Positions 23,888-32,292 of a DNA stretch of 64,000 bases are shown piece after piece. Below the pieces are notes generated by a model. The model did no database searches. It was given only the letters and a program-made list of their open reading frames with translations, and was not told the origin of the DNA. The position numbers and the translations under genes were made by a program. Source of the DNA: JABJAG01 sp038137215 (GTDB lineage Bacteria; Pseudomonadota; Alphaproteobacteria; UBA6615); contig JAYQBG010000001.1 of the NCBI GenBank assembly GCA_038137215.1, forward strand, positions 1-64,000, given 5' to 3'. Within the stretch, counting starts at the first letter, position 1, and each line of letters begins with the position of its first letter.

Positions 23888-24889
23888 TCATTTCACCTGC
23901 GGTAGTCCCTTGTAGCGACGATACTCGTTCCAGAGCTTCTTCTTCAACTCCGGGTCGGTCTCGTTGATCGCCGCCTCGCGAATTTGTGCTTCAAGCACGC
24001 TGTCGTTGTCGGCCGGGGGAATATCCTCGGGCAACTTGCCGTTGGGCAGAGCCCTCGGGCCGGTTCCCGCCACACCGGTATTTTCCCGGCTGCCGGCGCT
24101 TCCGGCCTGCCGGCTTTCGTCTTCCACACCCGCCCCGGCGACGCCAACACGGCGCGGCGGCGCGACAGGTTCGGTGCCCGTCATATCGCCCGAGGCCGCG
24201 GAGGATGATCCCGCGGGCAGATTCTCCGATCCGGCCGCACCACCGATGCCGGCCTCCTGCGAGGTTCCGTTTTGCTGGCCGGATGCGCCACCGGCACCGC
24301 CCGCCCCCTGGGCACCGGTTTGCGCGGATGGCAGGCTCGGCACCACACCGGGAAGGGGCATGGCGCCGGATAGGTCAGGACCTGGTCCGGGATCGGTCCC
24401 GGACATGTCCCCGGCTGCCGCCGAAGCCGTACCGCCGGATTCGCCTTCGGATTGACCTTCCGCCTGCGTGCCCTCTGCCTGAGCGCCCTCTGCCTGAGTG
24501 CCCTCTGCTTGGGCCCCTTCGGCGGCTGCTTCGCCTTCGGCGCCTTCGCTCTCAGCACCTTCTCCTTCGGCCCCTTCACTGGGGTCAGCGCCTTCGGCCG
24601 CAGCGGATGCCGTGCCCCCGCCTTCGGTATTTTGCTGCGCCGGATCGGGGTCCTGCTGCGCGTTCTCACGGTCGGGCGCTTCGTCGTCCTGGCATTCGTC
24701 ATACTGGTTGAGCGAACGCATCAGCGCCGCATCCATGCGCCGAATTCGTTCCTCGCGCGTCAAACCCGCTTCATCGACATAGTCGATCGAAGATGTACCG
24801 CAGCCCTCCGGGGCTGCATGTGCCGGTGCTGCCAGTGCGAGGAGCCCGACGGCCAACAGAGACTGGCTCAATCGAAACAGATATCGCAT
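23888..24889 (-). CDS. Secreted low-complexity (disordered) protein
   Basis: 333 residues with a clear signal peptide (MRYLFRLSQSLLAVGLLALAAPAHA). A short folded-looking N-terminal part with two cysteines (CGTSS and YDECQDD) and a helical C-terminal segment (about 295-333, ending YRRYKGLPQVK) enclose some 220 residues made almost only of Gly, Ala, Glu, Ser, Pro, Gln and Thr. The middle contains five-residue repeats AEGAQ/AEGTQ and longer degenerate repeats (GGTASAAA; SGDMSGT/SGDMTGT). It is the first gene of the eight-gene operon, 20 bases before the lipoprotein start. Function unknown; a flexible tether or surface polymer is possible. Confidence 0.78.
   Translation of the reverse strand: MRYLFRLSQSLLAVGLLALAAPAHAAPEGCGTSSIDYVDEAGLTREERIRRMDAALMRSLNQYDECQDDEAPDRENAQQDPDPAQQNTEGGGTASAAAEGADPSEGAEGEGAESEGAEGEAAAEGAQAEGTQAEGAQAEGTQAEGQSEGESGGTASAAAGDMSGTDPGPGPDLSGAMPLPGVVPSLPSAQTGAQGAGGAGGASGQQNGTSQEAGIGGAAGSENLPAGSSSAASGDMTGTEPVAPPRRVGVAGAGVEDESRQAGSAGSRENTGVAGTGPRALPNGKLPEDIPPADNDSVLEAQIREAAINETDPELKKKLWNEYRRYKGLPQVK
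24463..24512. repeat. 15-base tandem repeats in the disordered-protein gene
   Basis: Three to four copies of a 15-base unit (plus-strand form GCCTGAGTGCCCTCT with small changes) encode the AEGAQ/AEGTQ repeats. Unit length is a multiple of three, so copy-number change keeps frame. The array could vary in length between strains. Confidence 0.75.
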
Positions 24890-25136
24890 GTGATCGCTCC
24901 ACCTCCCTCGGGTGAGCGGATGCTAGCGCACCCAAAGACAACACCCCAGCCCAACTGCAGGTATCGTCCCAATTAGGGGGCGAAATATGGTTTTTTTTTC
25001 GGCACCCCGGAGAAACCCGGTGAAGAGCTAAAGCGCAGGATCCCTTGGCAATAGGGCTACACAGGTGTATGAAAGCGCCTCCTCGCGAGGGGGCTGCCCG
25101 AAACCGGTGTGTTTTCCCGGTGTTCGGAGCAAATTT

Positions 25137-25364
25137 ATGCGGAAGGGGGTGATTCCCATCGTCCAGGTTGTTGTACGCGACAACAATGTCGATCAGGCGT
25201 TGAAAGCGCTGAAGAAGAAGATGCAACGCGAAGGCGTGTTTCGTGAGATGAAACTGCGGCGTTCCTACGAGAAGCCGTCGGAGAAGCGTGCGCGCGAAAA
25301 GGCCGAGGCCGTTCGCCGTCAGCGCAAGCTTGCCCGCAAACGCAAAGAACGTGAGGGCTTCTAG
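25137..25364 (+). CDS. rpsU: Small ribosomal subunit protein bS21
   Basis: The family core VQVVVRDNNVDQALKALKKK and the basic tail RKLARKRKEREGF are unmistakable. I use the ATG at 25137, which has GGAG seven bases upstream and gives 75 residues (MRKGVIPIVQVVV). The usual alphaproteobacterial start is at the VQV position. There, AAGGGGG sits eight bases before an ATC codon (25158), so a non-standard inner start is conceivable. The leader contains a GC-rich hairpin (CCTCGCGAGG, 25078-25087) near the ribosome site. Divergent from the envelope operon. Confidence 0.9.
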   Translation: MRKGVIPIVQVVVRDNNVDQALKALKKKMQREGVFREMKLRRSYEKPSEKRAREKAEAVRRQRKLARKRKEREGF

Positions 25365-25401
25365 CCACTCTCTTCCCGTCTGAAGAAAACACACCAATAC
25401 A

Positions 25402-25431
25402 AAACGGCCCCGGATTTCTCCGGGGCCGTTT
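25402..25431. terminator. Bidirectional terminator between rpsU and pntB
   Basis: A 13-base-pair perfect stem (25402-25414 with 25419-25431, loop TTTC) has A-rich sequence on the left and T-rich sequence on the right. It can therefore stop transcripts from both convergent genes, rpsU and pntB. Confidence 0.9.
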
Positions 25432-25459
25432 GCGTTTCTGTGTCCGTGTCCGGCCGGGC

Positions 25460-26863
25460 CTAGTGGCCGCCGCCCTTCAGCGCCTTGACGATGTTCTCGC
25501 ACATCTTCTTGGCGTCATCGAACAGCATCATTGTGTTGTCCTTGTAGAACAGCGGATTGTCGATGCCGGCATAACCAGAGGCCAGCGAGCGCTTGATGAA
25601 GAGCACCGTACCGGATTCATCCAGATTGAAGACCGGCATCCCGTAGATCGGGCTCGACTTGTCGGTCTTGGCCGCCGGATTAGTGACGTCATTGGCGCCG
25701 ATCACGAAGGTGACATCCGTCGAGGAGAAGTCCGAGTTGATCTCATCGAGCTCGAGCACATCGTCATAAGGCACATTGGCTTCCGCCAGCAGAACGTTCA
25801 TGTGTCCCGGCATGCGGCCGGCCACCGGATGGATCGCGTAACGAACCTTGACGCCCTTTTCCTCGAGGACGCTGACCATTTCGGCCAGCGCGTGCTGGGC
25901 CTGCGCCACCGCCATGCCGTAACCCGGCACAATGATGACGGAGTTGGCCTGCTCCATGATGAAGGCCGCATCTTCGGCCGAGCCCTGACGGACCGTCCGG
26001 TCGCCGAGGTCTTCCATGCCCGGTGCTGCGGTCTCACCGCCGAAGCCACCGAGGATGACGCTGAAGAAGGACCGGTTCATGCCCTTGCACATGATGTAGC
26101 TGAGGATCGCGCCGGACGAGCCGACAAGTGCGCCGACGACGATCAGCGCCGGATTGGCCAGCGTGAAACCGATACCGGCTGCCGCCCAACCCGAATAGGA
26201 GTTGAGCATCGAGACCACAACGGGCATGTCCGCGCCGCCGATCGGCAGGATCAGAGTGACACCGATGATCAGAGACAGGATGATCACGATCCAGAACGCT
26301 GTGGGAGCTTCCGTGATCGACAGCCAGGCCACGACGAGTACCAGTGCGATACCAAGCCCGAGATTGACCATATGCTGGCCCTTGAAGACCAGCGGCTTGC
26401 CCGTCACCAAGCCCTGCAGCTTGCCGAAGGCGATGATCGAACCGGTAAAAGTAATCGCACCGATCGCCGTCCCGATCGACATCTCGATCAGGCTGGCGGT
26501 CTTGATATTCCCCACGGTCCCGATGCCATAGGCTTCCGGCGAGAAGAAAGCCGCGCCGGCCACGAGGACGGCTGCGAGGCCGACGAGAGAGTGAAACCCG
26601 GCCACGAGCTGCGGCAGCGCCGTCATGGCGATCTTCAGGGCAATCACCGCGCCGATGGCGCCGCCGATGGCAATCCCGATGACGATCGCACCGAACGACG
26701 TGACGCTCGGCAACATGACCGTTGTCAGGATGGCGATCACCATGCCGGTGATCCCGTAGATGTTGCCCATGCGGGCAGTTTTGGGCGAACTGAGTCCGCG
26801 CAACGCCATGATGAAACAGACGCTGGCGATCAGATACGCAAAAGCCGTCAAAGATGCTGGCAT
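25460..26863 (-). CDS. pntB: NAD(P) transhydrogenase subunit beta
   Basis: 467 residues, the normal size. An N-terminal membrane domain (about 1-270, nine or so helices with GAIGAVIALKIAMTALPQLVAGFHS) precedes the NADP-binding domain III (about 290-467). That domain contains IIVPGYGMAVAQAQH, YAIHPVAGRMPGHMNVLLAEANVPYD and FVIGANDVTNPAA. With PntAA and PntAB it forms the proton-translocating transhydrogenase that makes NADPH from NADH at the cost of proton motive force. Last gene of pntAA-pntAB-pntB; the bidirectional terminator follows. Confidence 0.96.
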   Translation of the reverse strand: MPASLTAFAYLIASVCFIMALRGLSSPKTARMGNIYGITGMVIAILTTVMLPSVTSFGAIVIGIAIGGAIGAVIALKIAMTALPQLVAGFHSLVGLAAVLVAGAAFFSPEAYGIGTVGNIKTASLIEMSIGTAIGAITFTGSIIAFGKLQGLVTGKPLVFKGQHMVNLGLGIALVLVVAWLSITEAPTAFWIVIILSLIIGVTLILPIGGADMPVVVSMLNSYSGWAAAGIGFTLANPALIVVGALVGSSGAILSYIMCKGMNRSFFSVILGGFGGETAAPGMEDLGDRTVRQGSAEDAAFIMEQANSVIIVPGYGMAVAQAQHALAEMVSVLEEKGVKVRYAIHPVAGRMPGHMNVLLAEANVPYDDVLELDEINSDFSSTDVTFVIGANDVTNPAAKTDKSSPIYGMPVFNLDESGTVLFIKRSLASGYAGIDNPLFYKDNTMMLFDDAKKMCENIVKALKGGGH

Positions 26864-26876
26864 ATCGAGCGCCCCG

Positions 26877-27284
26877 TTATTTCTTTGCGCGGTACATCGC
26901 GAGCATTCTCTGCGTCACGATGAACCCGCCAAAAATATTCACCGACGCCAGAATGACGGCGATAAATCCGAAAATTTTCGAGATGTTCCAGTCGCCCGGA
27001 CCCGCGGCGATCAACGCGCCGACAATGATCACCGACGAAATCGCGTTGGTGACCGCCATCAGGGGCGAGTGCAGCGCCGGCGTGACGCTCCAGACCACGT
27101 AGTAGCCGATGAAGCAGGCAAGCACGAAAACCGTGAACAGGAAGACGAAGGGGTCACCCGCACCGGCGGTTTGCGTCAGTGCAACTTGAGTGGCGTCCTG
27201 CGCAAGACCGGCAGCCCGTTCGGCCAGGGCCGCAGCGTCGTTTGCCAGCTGCGCGGCATTGTCAGAGAGTTTCGAAGGATCCAT
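26877..27284 (-). CDS. pntAB: NAD(P) transhydrogenase subunit alpha part 2
   Basis: 135 residues carrying the membrane helices that in E. coli form the C-terminus of PntA. Here they are a separate gene, as is usual in alphaproteobacteria. An Ala-rich amphipathic N-terminus (about 1-45) precedes three helices (DPFVFLFTVFVLACFIGYYVVW; AISSVIIVGALIAAG; VILASVNIFGGFIVTQRM). Spaced 3 bases from pntAA and 13 from pntB. Confidence 0.95.
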   Translation of the reverse strand: MDPSKLSDNAAQLANDAAALAERAAGLAQDATQVALTQTAGAGDPFVFLFTVFVLACFIGYYVVWSVTPALHSPLMAVTNAISSVIIVGALIAAGPGDWNISKIFGFIAVILASVNIFGGFIVTQRMLAMYRAKK

Positions 27285-27287
27285 GGA

Positions 27288-28526
27288 TCAGTCTCCCTTC
27301 TCGGGTGAATCTGAATCGGATGCACCGTTTTCCGCGGCTGCATCTTCGCTCGTGGCCGGTTCGGCCGCCTTTTCGTCTTCGGGCAAGAGGGCGGGATGAA
27401 CGACCTTGCCGTCTTTGGTCAGGCAGGTGCCGACGATGATCTCGTCTTCCCAGTCGATCTCGATCTTCTTGTCCTCGGCGTTGACCAGCAATTCGACGAA
27501 ATTCATCAGGTTCCGCGAATAGAGTGCGGAGGAATCCGTCGCCAGTCGTGAAGGCAGATTGAACTCGGCAAGAATTTTGACACCATTTTCGGTGACATGA
27601 ATTTCGCCGGGTTTGGTCTGGGTGACATTCCCGCCCTGCTCGGCCGCGATATCGACGATCACCGCACCGGGTTTCATCGACGCGATCATGTCGTCATTGA
27701 CCAGGGTGGGCGCCGGGCGGCCCGGGATCAACGCCGTGGTAATGACGATATCCTGATCCTTGATATGGTCCGCGATCAGTTCCGCCTGGCGACGCTTGTA
27801 GTCCTCGGACATTTCTTTCGCATAGCCGCCCGCCGTCTGGCCGGTTTCCCCTTCATCGGTTTCGACCATGATGAACGAGGCGCCAAGGCTTTCGACCTCC
27901 TGCTTGGAAGCCGCGCGCACATCTGTTGCCGAGACAATCGCGCCCAGACGCCGTGCCGTGGCGATGGCCTGAAGCCCGGCCACACCTGCGCCCATGACGA
28001 AGACCTTGGCCGGGTTGATCCGGCCGGCGGCCGTCATCAGCATCGGCATGGCCTTACCGTAATTGGCGGCCCCGTCGATCACCGCCTTGTACCCGGTCAG
28101 GTTCGACTGGGAGCTCAGCACATCCATCGACTGGGCGCGGCTGATCCGCGGCAGCATCTCCATCGAGAAGGCGATGATATTGCTTTTTGCCAGATCATCG
28201 ACACCCTCCCGGTCCCCATATGGGTTGAGAAGCGCAATCAGATAGGCGCCCTCAGGGATATCGGACAGGTCGTCCTCTCCCGCGCTCGCGGTCAGCGGAC
28301 GCTGGACCTTGAGAACGATGTCGGCATTGGCAAACACTTCGGCGCGGGACCCGGAGACGCTTGCCCCGGCATCGCGATAGGCTTCGTCGGAAATCGAGGC
28401 AGCCTCGCCTGCCCCGGCTTCTACGGCCACATCAAAGCCCCATTGCAGGTACTTCTTGATCGTGTCCGGCGTCGCCGCCACGCGCCGTTCATGCGGGCGC
28501 CGCTCTTTGGCAATCGCTATCTTCAT
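27288..28526 (-). CDS. pntAA: NAD(P) transhydrogenase subunit alpha part 1
   Basis: 412 residues: the NAD-binding domain I, with MKIAIAKERRPHERRVAATP, RAQSMDVLSSQSNLTGYKAV and the dinucleotide motif GAGVAGLQAIATA. A Glu/Ala/Asp-rich tail of about 35 residues ends the protein. I place the start at the ATG at 28526, because the family begins MKIA at this point and the 59 residues upstream are not family-like. First gene of the transhydrogenase operon. The 246 bases to the divergent Sel1 gene presumably hold both promoters; I see no clear box. Confidence 0.95.
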   Translation of the reverse strand: MKIAIAKERRPHERRVAATPDTIKKYLQWGFDVAVEAGAGEAASISDEAYRDAGASVSGSRAEVFANADIVLKVQRPLTASAGEDDLSDIPEGAYLIALLNPYGDREGVDDLAKSNIIAFSMEMLPRISRAQSMDVLSSQSNLTGYKAVIDGAANYGKAMPMLMTAAGRINPAKVFVMGAGVAGLQAIATARRLGAIVSATDVRAASKQEVESLGASFIMVETDEGETGQTAGGYAKEMSEDYKRRQAELIADHIKDQDIVITTALIPGRPAPTLVNDDMIASMKPGAVIVDIAAEQGGNVTQTKPGEIHVTENGVKILAEFNLPSRLATDSSALYSRNLMNFVELLVNAEDKKIEIDWEDEIIVGTCLTKDGKVVHPALLPEDEKAAEPATSEDAAAENGASDSDSPEKGD

Positions 28527-28772
28527 AACGTCAGAAACCTCGGTTCGGTCGAACTGATTGGGACCCGGCCTGTGCCCCCGAAAGTGGCCGGACAATACGC
28601 ACAGGAAACTTTGCGCGCGGGAACGTATGGGCGCGAATATGCCGCGCATACCACAACGGAGCAACCCGAACCCGGTCCGGTCTGTTTTGTCGGAGTGGAA
28701 CAAGAGACGGGCAATATGCTCTGATCCATTCCCGACTGACCACGTAAAGAGGGATAATCCCGAGGCTTATTC

Positions 28773-29327
28773 ATGCGATCAACACCACTTGGTTTTCTGA
28801 CAGCCGTCATTCTTGTCATCACGTTTGCGGGCGCCGCATCGGAATCCGCCTTCGGGCAGGATTACGAGCGTGGATTGTCGGCCTACAACCGCGCCGACTA
28901 TGCCACCGCCCTCGCCGAGTGGGATGCGCTGGCACAATATGGCAGTCCCCGGGCGCAGTTCGGCCTCGGACTGATGCACACGTTCGGGCAAGGCGTTCCC
29001 GAAGATGACGTCCGGGCGATGGATTGGTATCGCCGGGCCGCGGAGCGCGGCCATCCCGGTGCCCAGCTGTTTCTGGGACACGGCCTGGAAAACGGCAACG
29101 GTGCCGAACGGAATCCCGAAGAAGCCTTCTTCTGGTACATGCGCGCCGCCGAACAGGGAGAAAACCGGGCGCAAAACAATCTTGGGCGCCTGTATGAACT
29201 GGGGCGTGGCGTGGAGCAGGATCTCGATATCGCGCTCTACTGGTATGAGGAAAGCGCACGCAACGGCAATTCCAACGCGCGCAAGAACCTGGCCCGCCTG
29301 CACGGCAATGCCCCGACCTTGGAATAG
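28773..29327 (+). CDS. Exported Sel1-repeat protein
   Basis: 184 residues: signal peptide (about 1-28, ending SAFG|QD), then four Sel1/TPR-like repeats (e.g. AQFGLGLMHTFGQGVPEDDVR, AQLFLGHGLENGNGAERN and AQNNLGRLYELGRGVEQD). Sel1 repeats are protein-binding scaffolds; the partner is unknown. Followed 34 bases later by a DUF4174-type secreted protein, probably in the same transcript. Confidence 0.88.
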   Translation: MRSTPLGFLTAVILVITFAGAASESAFGQDYERGLSAYNRADYATALAEWDALAQYGSPRAQFGLGLMHTFGQGVPEDDVRAMDWYRRAAERGHPGAQLFLGHGLENGNGAERNPEEAFFWYMRAAEQGENRAQNNLGRLYELGRGVEQDLDIALYWYEESARNGNSNARKNLARLHGNAPTLE

Positions 29328-29361
29328 TCCGGGTTGGCCACAGAGCCTGGGGGCCGCGTTC

Positions 29362-29805
29362 ATGGCGTGTTCTGTCGTTCTCTCCCCGATGCTCCTACCA
29401 GTTGCGGCAGCGGATACAAGCACAGGCAAAATCATGGAAAGCTATGTCCGGAACAAGCGGCCGATTCTGGTTATCGCACCCGACCCTGAAAGCCCGACCG
29501 TCCGGGCGCAACGCGCCGCACTTGCCGATGCAGTGACCGGATTTCGCGCCCGCGACATGGTGCTCATTGAAGTTCTGGACCAGGCGGTCTGGATTGACGG
29601 CGTGAAATCGGAGCGCGACGACGCCGCCGCGCTTCGCAAACGGTATGACGTCGCACAGGCCGAAACGGCCGTGCTCCTGGTCGGAAAGGATGGTGGCGTC
29701 AAGCAGCGCCGCAGCGGCGTGCTCGAACCACGTGATCTCTTCGGCCTGATCGACACCATGCCCATGCGCCAACGCGAAATGCGCACCGACAGCGCTTCGC
29801 AATAG
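29362..29805 (+). CDS. DUF4174-like secreted protein
   Basis: 147 residues with a short signal peptide (ACSVVLSPMLLPVAAA). A thioredoxin-like alpha/beta domain without cysteines follows: RPILVIAPDPESPTVRAQ, then AETAVLLVGKDGGVKQRRSGVL and DLFGLIDTMPMRQREM. The ending, with GKDGG and the FxLIDxMPMRxxE pattern, is what I recognise as DUF4174. Role unknown. The ATG at 29362 has GGGGG about eight bases upstream. The frame is open further left only as a shadow of the Sel1 gene. Confidence 0.75.
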   Translation: MACSVVLSPMLLPVAAADTSTGKIMESYVRNKRPILVIAPDPESPTVRAQRAALADAVTGFRARDMVLIEVLDQAVWIDGVKSERDDAAALRKRYDVAQAETAVLLVGKDGGVKQRRSGVLEPRDLFGLIDTMPMRQREMRTDSASQ

Positions 29806-29916
29806 TGCGAGAGTCTGGCCGGTCAGGACCGCAGACATGATAGACTGACGACATCACCAGCTTTCGTCGCGACCAACCGGACTTCCAGAATCCTGCGCAA
29901 ACCACCCAGAATACCG

Positions 29917-31080
29917 TTGCTGACGGCCCTGATTTCCGGCAGCGCGATTGCCTACAACCTGTTCCTGCCTTCGATGCCGGATATCGGTTTGGCCTTTGGC
30001 GTCCCGATCTTCACGGTTCAGACCACGCTGATCGCCTTTCTGGTCGCCTATGCCGGTGCACAGTTCCTGTATGGCGGCGTGTCGGACCGGTTCGGACGAC
30101 GGCCGACATTGCTCTGGGGCCTGGCCATCTATGTGATCGCCAGCCTCCTGTGCGCCCTCTCGACCACCATGACCATGCTGCTGCTTGCCCGCATCCTGCA
30201 GGGGATCGGGGCCGCCGGTTCGATCGTGATGGTGCGTTCGATTGTACGGGACCTTTATGACCGGAACGACTCTGCGCGTGCCCTGGCCGTCATTTCGACG
30301 GTGATGGTCTTTGCCCCCGCGACCGGACCGGCCATCGGTGGATTCCTTCACACCCGGTTCGGCTGGCAGGCCTCGTTTTTTGCGCTCGCGATCCTCGGGA
30401 GTGTCCTCTTTATCTATTGCGCCCTGCGCATGGCCGAAACCAACCGGCCCGAGCGGACGGATATGATCTCCAACATCCGGGCGATGATGCATGGCTACCG
30501 GGTCCTGGTCGGGGAACGGGCCTTCGTCGCCTACAATCTGAACATCGGATTCATCGGCGGCGCGATTTTCGCATGGTTCGCCGGTGTGCCCATCGTGCTG
30601 ATCGACAGCTATGGTGTCGCCCCCGATACGTTCGGTTATCTGATGCTGACGGCAACTTCGGGCGCATTCTGCGGCTATGGCAGCGCGATCTGGCTGACCG
30701 GCAAACTCGGCGTCAATCGGATGATATTGCTGGGGACCAGCATCGGGATGGCCGGCGCTTGCCTTTATCTGGCGCTGCCGCTTTTCGGGGTTTTCACCCC
30801 GATCGCCGCGATATCCCCAATCTTCATTTTCAATGTCGGCCTCGCCATGACCTTCCCCAATGTCATGGCCGCAGCTGTCAGCGTACGTCCCGAATATGCC
30901 GGTACAGCAGCCGCCATAAACGGACTGATGCAATACGGCATGGCCGCGATCACGACCCTGATTGTCGGGACCTTGTCCCACACAACGCACCTGCCGCTTG
31001 CCTGGGTGATTTTTCTGTCCCAGGGCGCCGCTCTGATCGCCAGCCTTGTCGGTTGGCGCGCCCGGCCCCATGAAAACTGA
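29917..31080 (+). CDS. Bcr/CflA-type multidrug efflux MFS transporter
   Basis: 387 residues from a TTG start, with twelve predicted helices. The MFS loop motif GGVSDRFGRRPTLLWG, LLLARILQGIGAAG and the early LFLPSMPDI identify the Bcr/CflA drug:proton antiporters. The start is uncertain. No ATG precedes the first helix, and the upstream reading frame RKPPRIPLLTALI looks coding, since homologues have a few basic residues there. The true start may therefore be an unusual codon up to about 24 codons upstream. Confidence 0.85.
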   Translation: MLTALISGSAIAYNLFLPSMPDIGLAFGVPIFTVQTTLIAFLVAYAGAQFLYGGVSDRFGRRPTLLWGLAIYVIASLLCALSTTMTMLLLARILQGIGAAGSIVMVRSIVRDLYDRNDSARALAVISTVMVFAPATGPAIGGFLHTRFGWQASFFALAILGSVLFIYCALRMAETNRPERTDMISNIRAMMHGYRVLVGERAFVAYNLNIGFIGGAIFAWFAGVPIVLIDSYGVAPDTFGYLMLTATSGAFCGYGSAIWLTGKLGVNRMILLGTSIGMAGACLYLALPLFGVFTPIAAISPIFIFNVGLAMTFPNVMAAAVSVRPEYAGTAAAINGLMQYGMAAITTLIVGTLSHTTHLPLAWVIFLSQGAALIASLVGWRARPHEN

Positions 31081-31083
31081 TCC

Positions 31084-31098
31084 ACAACTCAAAGTTGT
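31084..31098. promoter_or_regulatory. Dyad ACAACT-CAA-AGTTGT
   Basis: A perfect 6-base inverted repeat with a 3-base spacer begins four bases after the MFS stop codon and 95 bases before the next gene. It could be a regulator site for the downstream gene. There is no T-run, so it is unlikely to be a terminator. Confidence 0.3.
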
Positions 31099-31192
31099 CA
31101 TTTCGGAATGGAGCCACAATATTAGGTGGTGTAAGACAGAATCGTTGAAGCACCAACAATACCGTCGATAGTCACGATCCGGGACAGTCAGG

Positions 31193-31630
31193 ATGCCGGT
31201 CGAACATCTGCTCGAGAATGATGCCCGGTTGCTGGCGTTTCGCTTTCACGGCTCGGTCCGCCAGGAAAAGGTCGAAGCAGCGATTTTGAGCCTTGCGCGA
31301 AGCACCGACCTGCACACCGAATATCGCAGTTTCCTGCTTTTCCACGGTTCCACCGACCTCTCGGAAATCGGCCCGGAAGAACTCAAGACCATCAAATCGC
31401 GCATGAACGCGGCCTATGACAAGGCATCCGTTCAGAGGACTCTGGGTGCCATCGTGGTCGATGGCTCACTCGACGCCAAGATAATCATGCCACTCTGGAA
31501 AGCCATGTGCGATGCAGACCAGGATACCGATATGCGCTATCGCTTTTTCATCGAAGTCGCACCGGCCCTCGCCTGGCTGGATATCGTCGAAACACCGTCT
31601 CTGAAGGAATTTCTTGCATCCGGCGAATAG
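31193..31630 (+). CDS. Small protein of unknown function, STAS/SpoIIAA-like pattern
   Basis: 145 residues, cytoplasmic, no signal or membrane segment. The alternating strand/helix pattern (LLAFRFHGSVRQEKVEAAILSL; SFLLFHGSTDLSEIG; GAIVVDGSLDAKIIMPLWKAM) recalls STAS or SpoIIAA-like single-domain proteins, but no motif proves this. The ATG at 31193 has GGGA upstream. Stands alone between the MFS gene and a convergent flavin reductase gene. Confidence 0.65.
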   Translation: MPVEHLLENDARLLAFRFHGSVRQEKVEAAILSLARSTDLHTEYRSFLLFHGSTDLSEIGPEELKTIKSRMNAAYDKASVQRTLGAIVVDGSLDAKIIMPLWKAMCDADQDTDMRYRFFIEVAPALAWLDIVETPSLKEFLASGE

Positions 31631-31648
31631 CCTACGGACAGGCGCTGC

Positions 31649-32152
31649 TCAGCCGCCGTAGAAAACGCTTTCGCCAAGGTCACTCATATGGAGTCCCGCC
31701 TTGTCGGGGCGGCCGTCAATGGCGCTGTTGGCATGCACAGCGGTGACCTCGCCCACGACGATGTGATGATCGCCCCGCCTGACGATGTCCACCGTCCTGA
31801 ACTCAGCGGCAGCCGGAGCCGACTCGAGGATCGGCGCACCATTGTCACCCTCTCGGAAAGCTTCGCCGCTGATCGTTCCGTCACCGACTTCGACCGGCTT
31901 GAAGAACGCAAAGGCGGCCCCCTGCTGATCCTTGCCGAGGAAATTGAGGGTAAACTGACCGCTTTCGGATAAGGCCTGATAAGCAGCGGAGTCCGCCTTT
32001 ACGCCCAGCGCGACCAATGGCGGATCAAACGATGTCTGGGTCGCCCAGTTGACCGTCGCCGCTGCAATGTCGCCATTCGAAAACTTCGCGGTCAGCACAT
32101 AGATTCCGTAGGGAATCATGCGCAACACCGTCTTCTTTACATCGGAATCCAT
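31649..32152 (-). CDS. Flavin reductase-like FMN-binding protein
   Basis: 167 residues of the split-barrel flavin reductase family: the opening GIYVLTAKFSNGDIAAATVNWATQTSFDPP, then FTLNFLGKDQQ and HHIVVGEVTAVH. Members reduce FMN or FAD with NAD(P)H for partner monooxygenases, or bind FMN directly. No monooxygenase gene is adjacent. It is divergent from a VOC-fold gene with 140 bases between, so they may share regulation. Confidence 0.87.
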   Translation of the reverse strand: MDSDVKKTVLRMIPYGIYVLTAKFSNGDIAAATVNWATQTSFDPPLVALGVKADSAAYQALSESGQFTLNFLGKDQQGAAFAFFKPVEVGDGTISGEAFREGDNGAPILESAPAAAEFRTVDIVRRGDHHIVVGEVTAVHANSAIDGRPDKAGLHMSDLGESVFYGG

Positions 32153-32292
32153 AATTGCTGATCCTGACTGTCATCCAAGAAACAGTGCTTACGGTGATCG
32201 ATTCACCCCCGCGCTGACGTGACCTAGATCAATTTTCAGGACCCCAAATTTATCTAGTCTTGCGGTCGCACAGCCAGACAGGAGACACCGCA

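Noticed and set aside
16044..24889. Similarity of the operon to the Zorya phage-defence system
   Set aside because: Only the MotA/ExbB-like channel protein is shared in kind. There is no peptidoglycan-binding ZorB, no ZorC, and no helicase or nuclease; the other products are all envelope proteins.
24991..24999. Run of nine T as a possible terminator
   Set aside because: No stem precedes it on either strand, and it lies between divergent genes, where a promoter or leader is expected.
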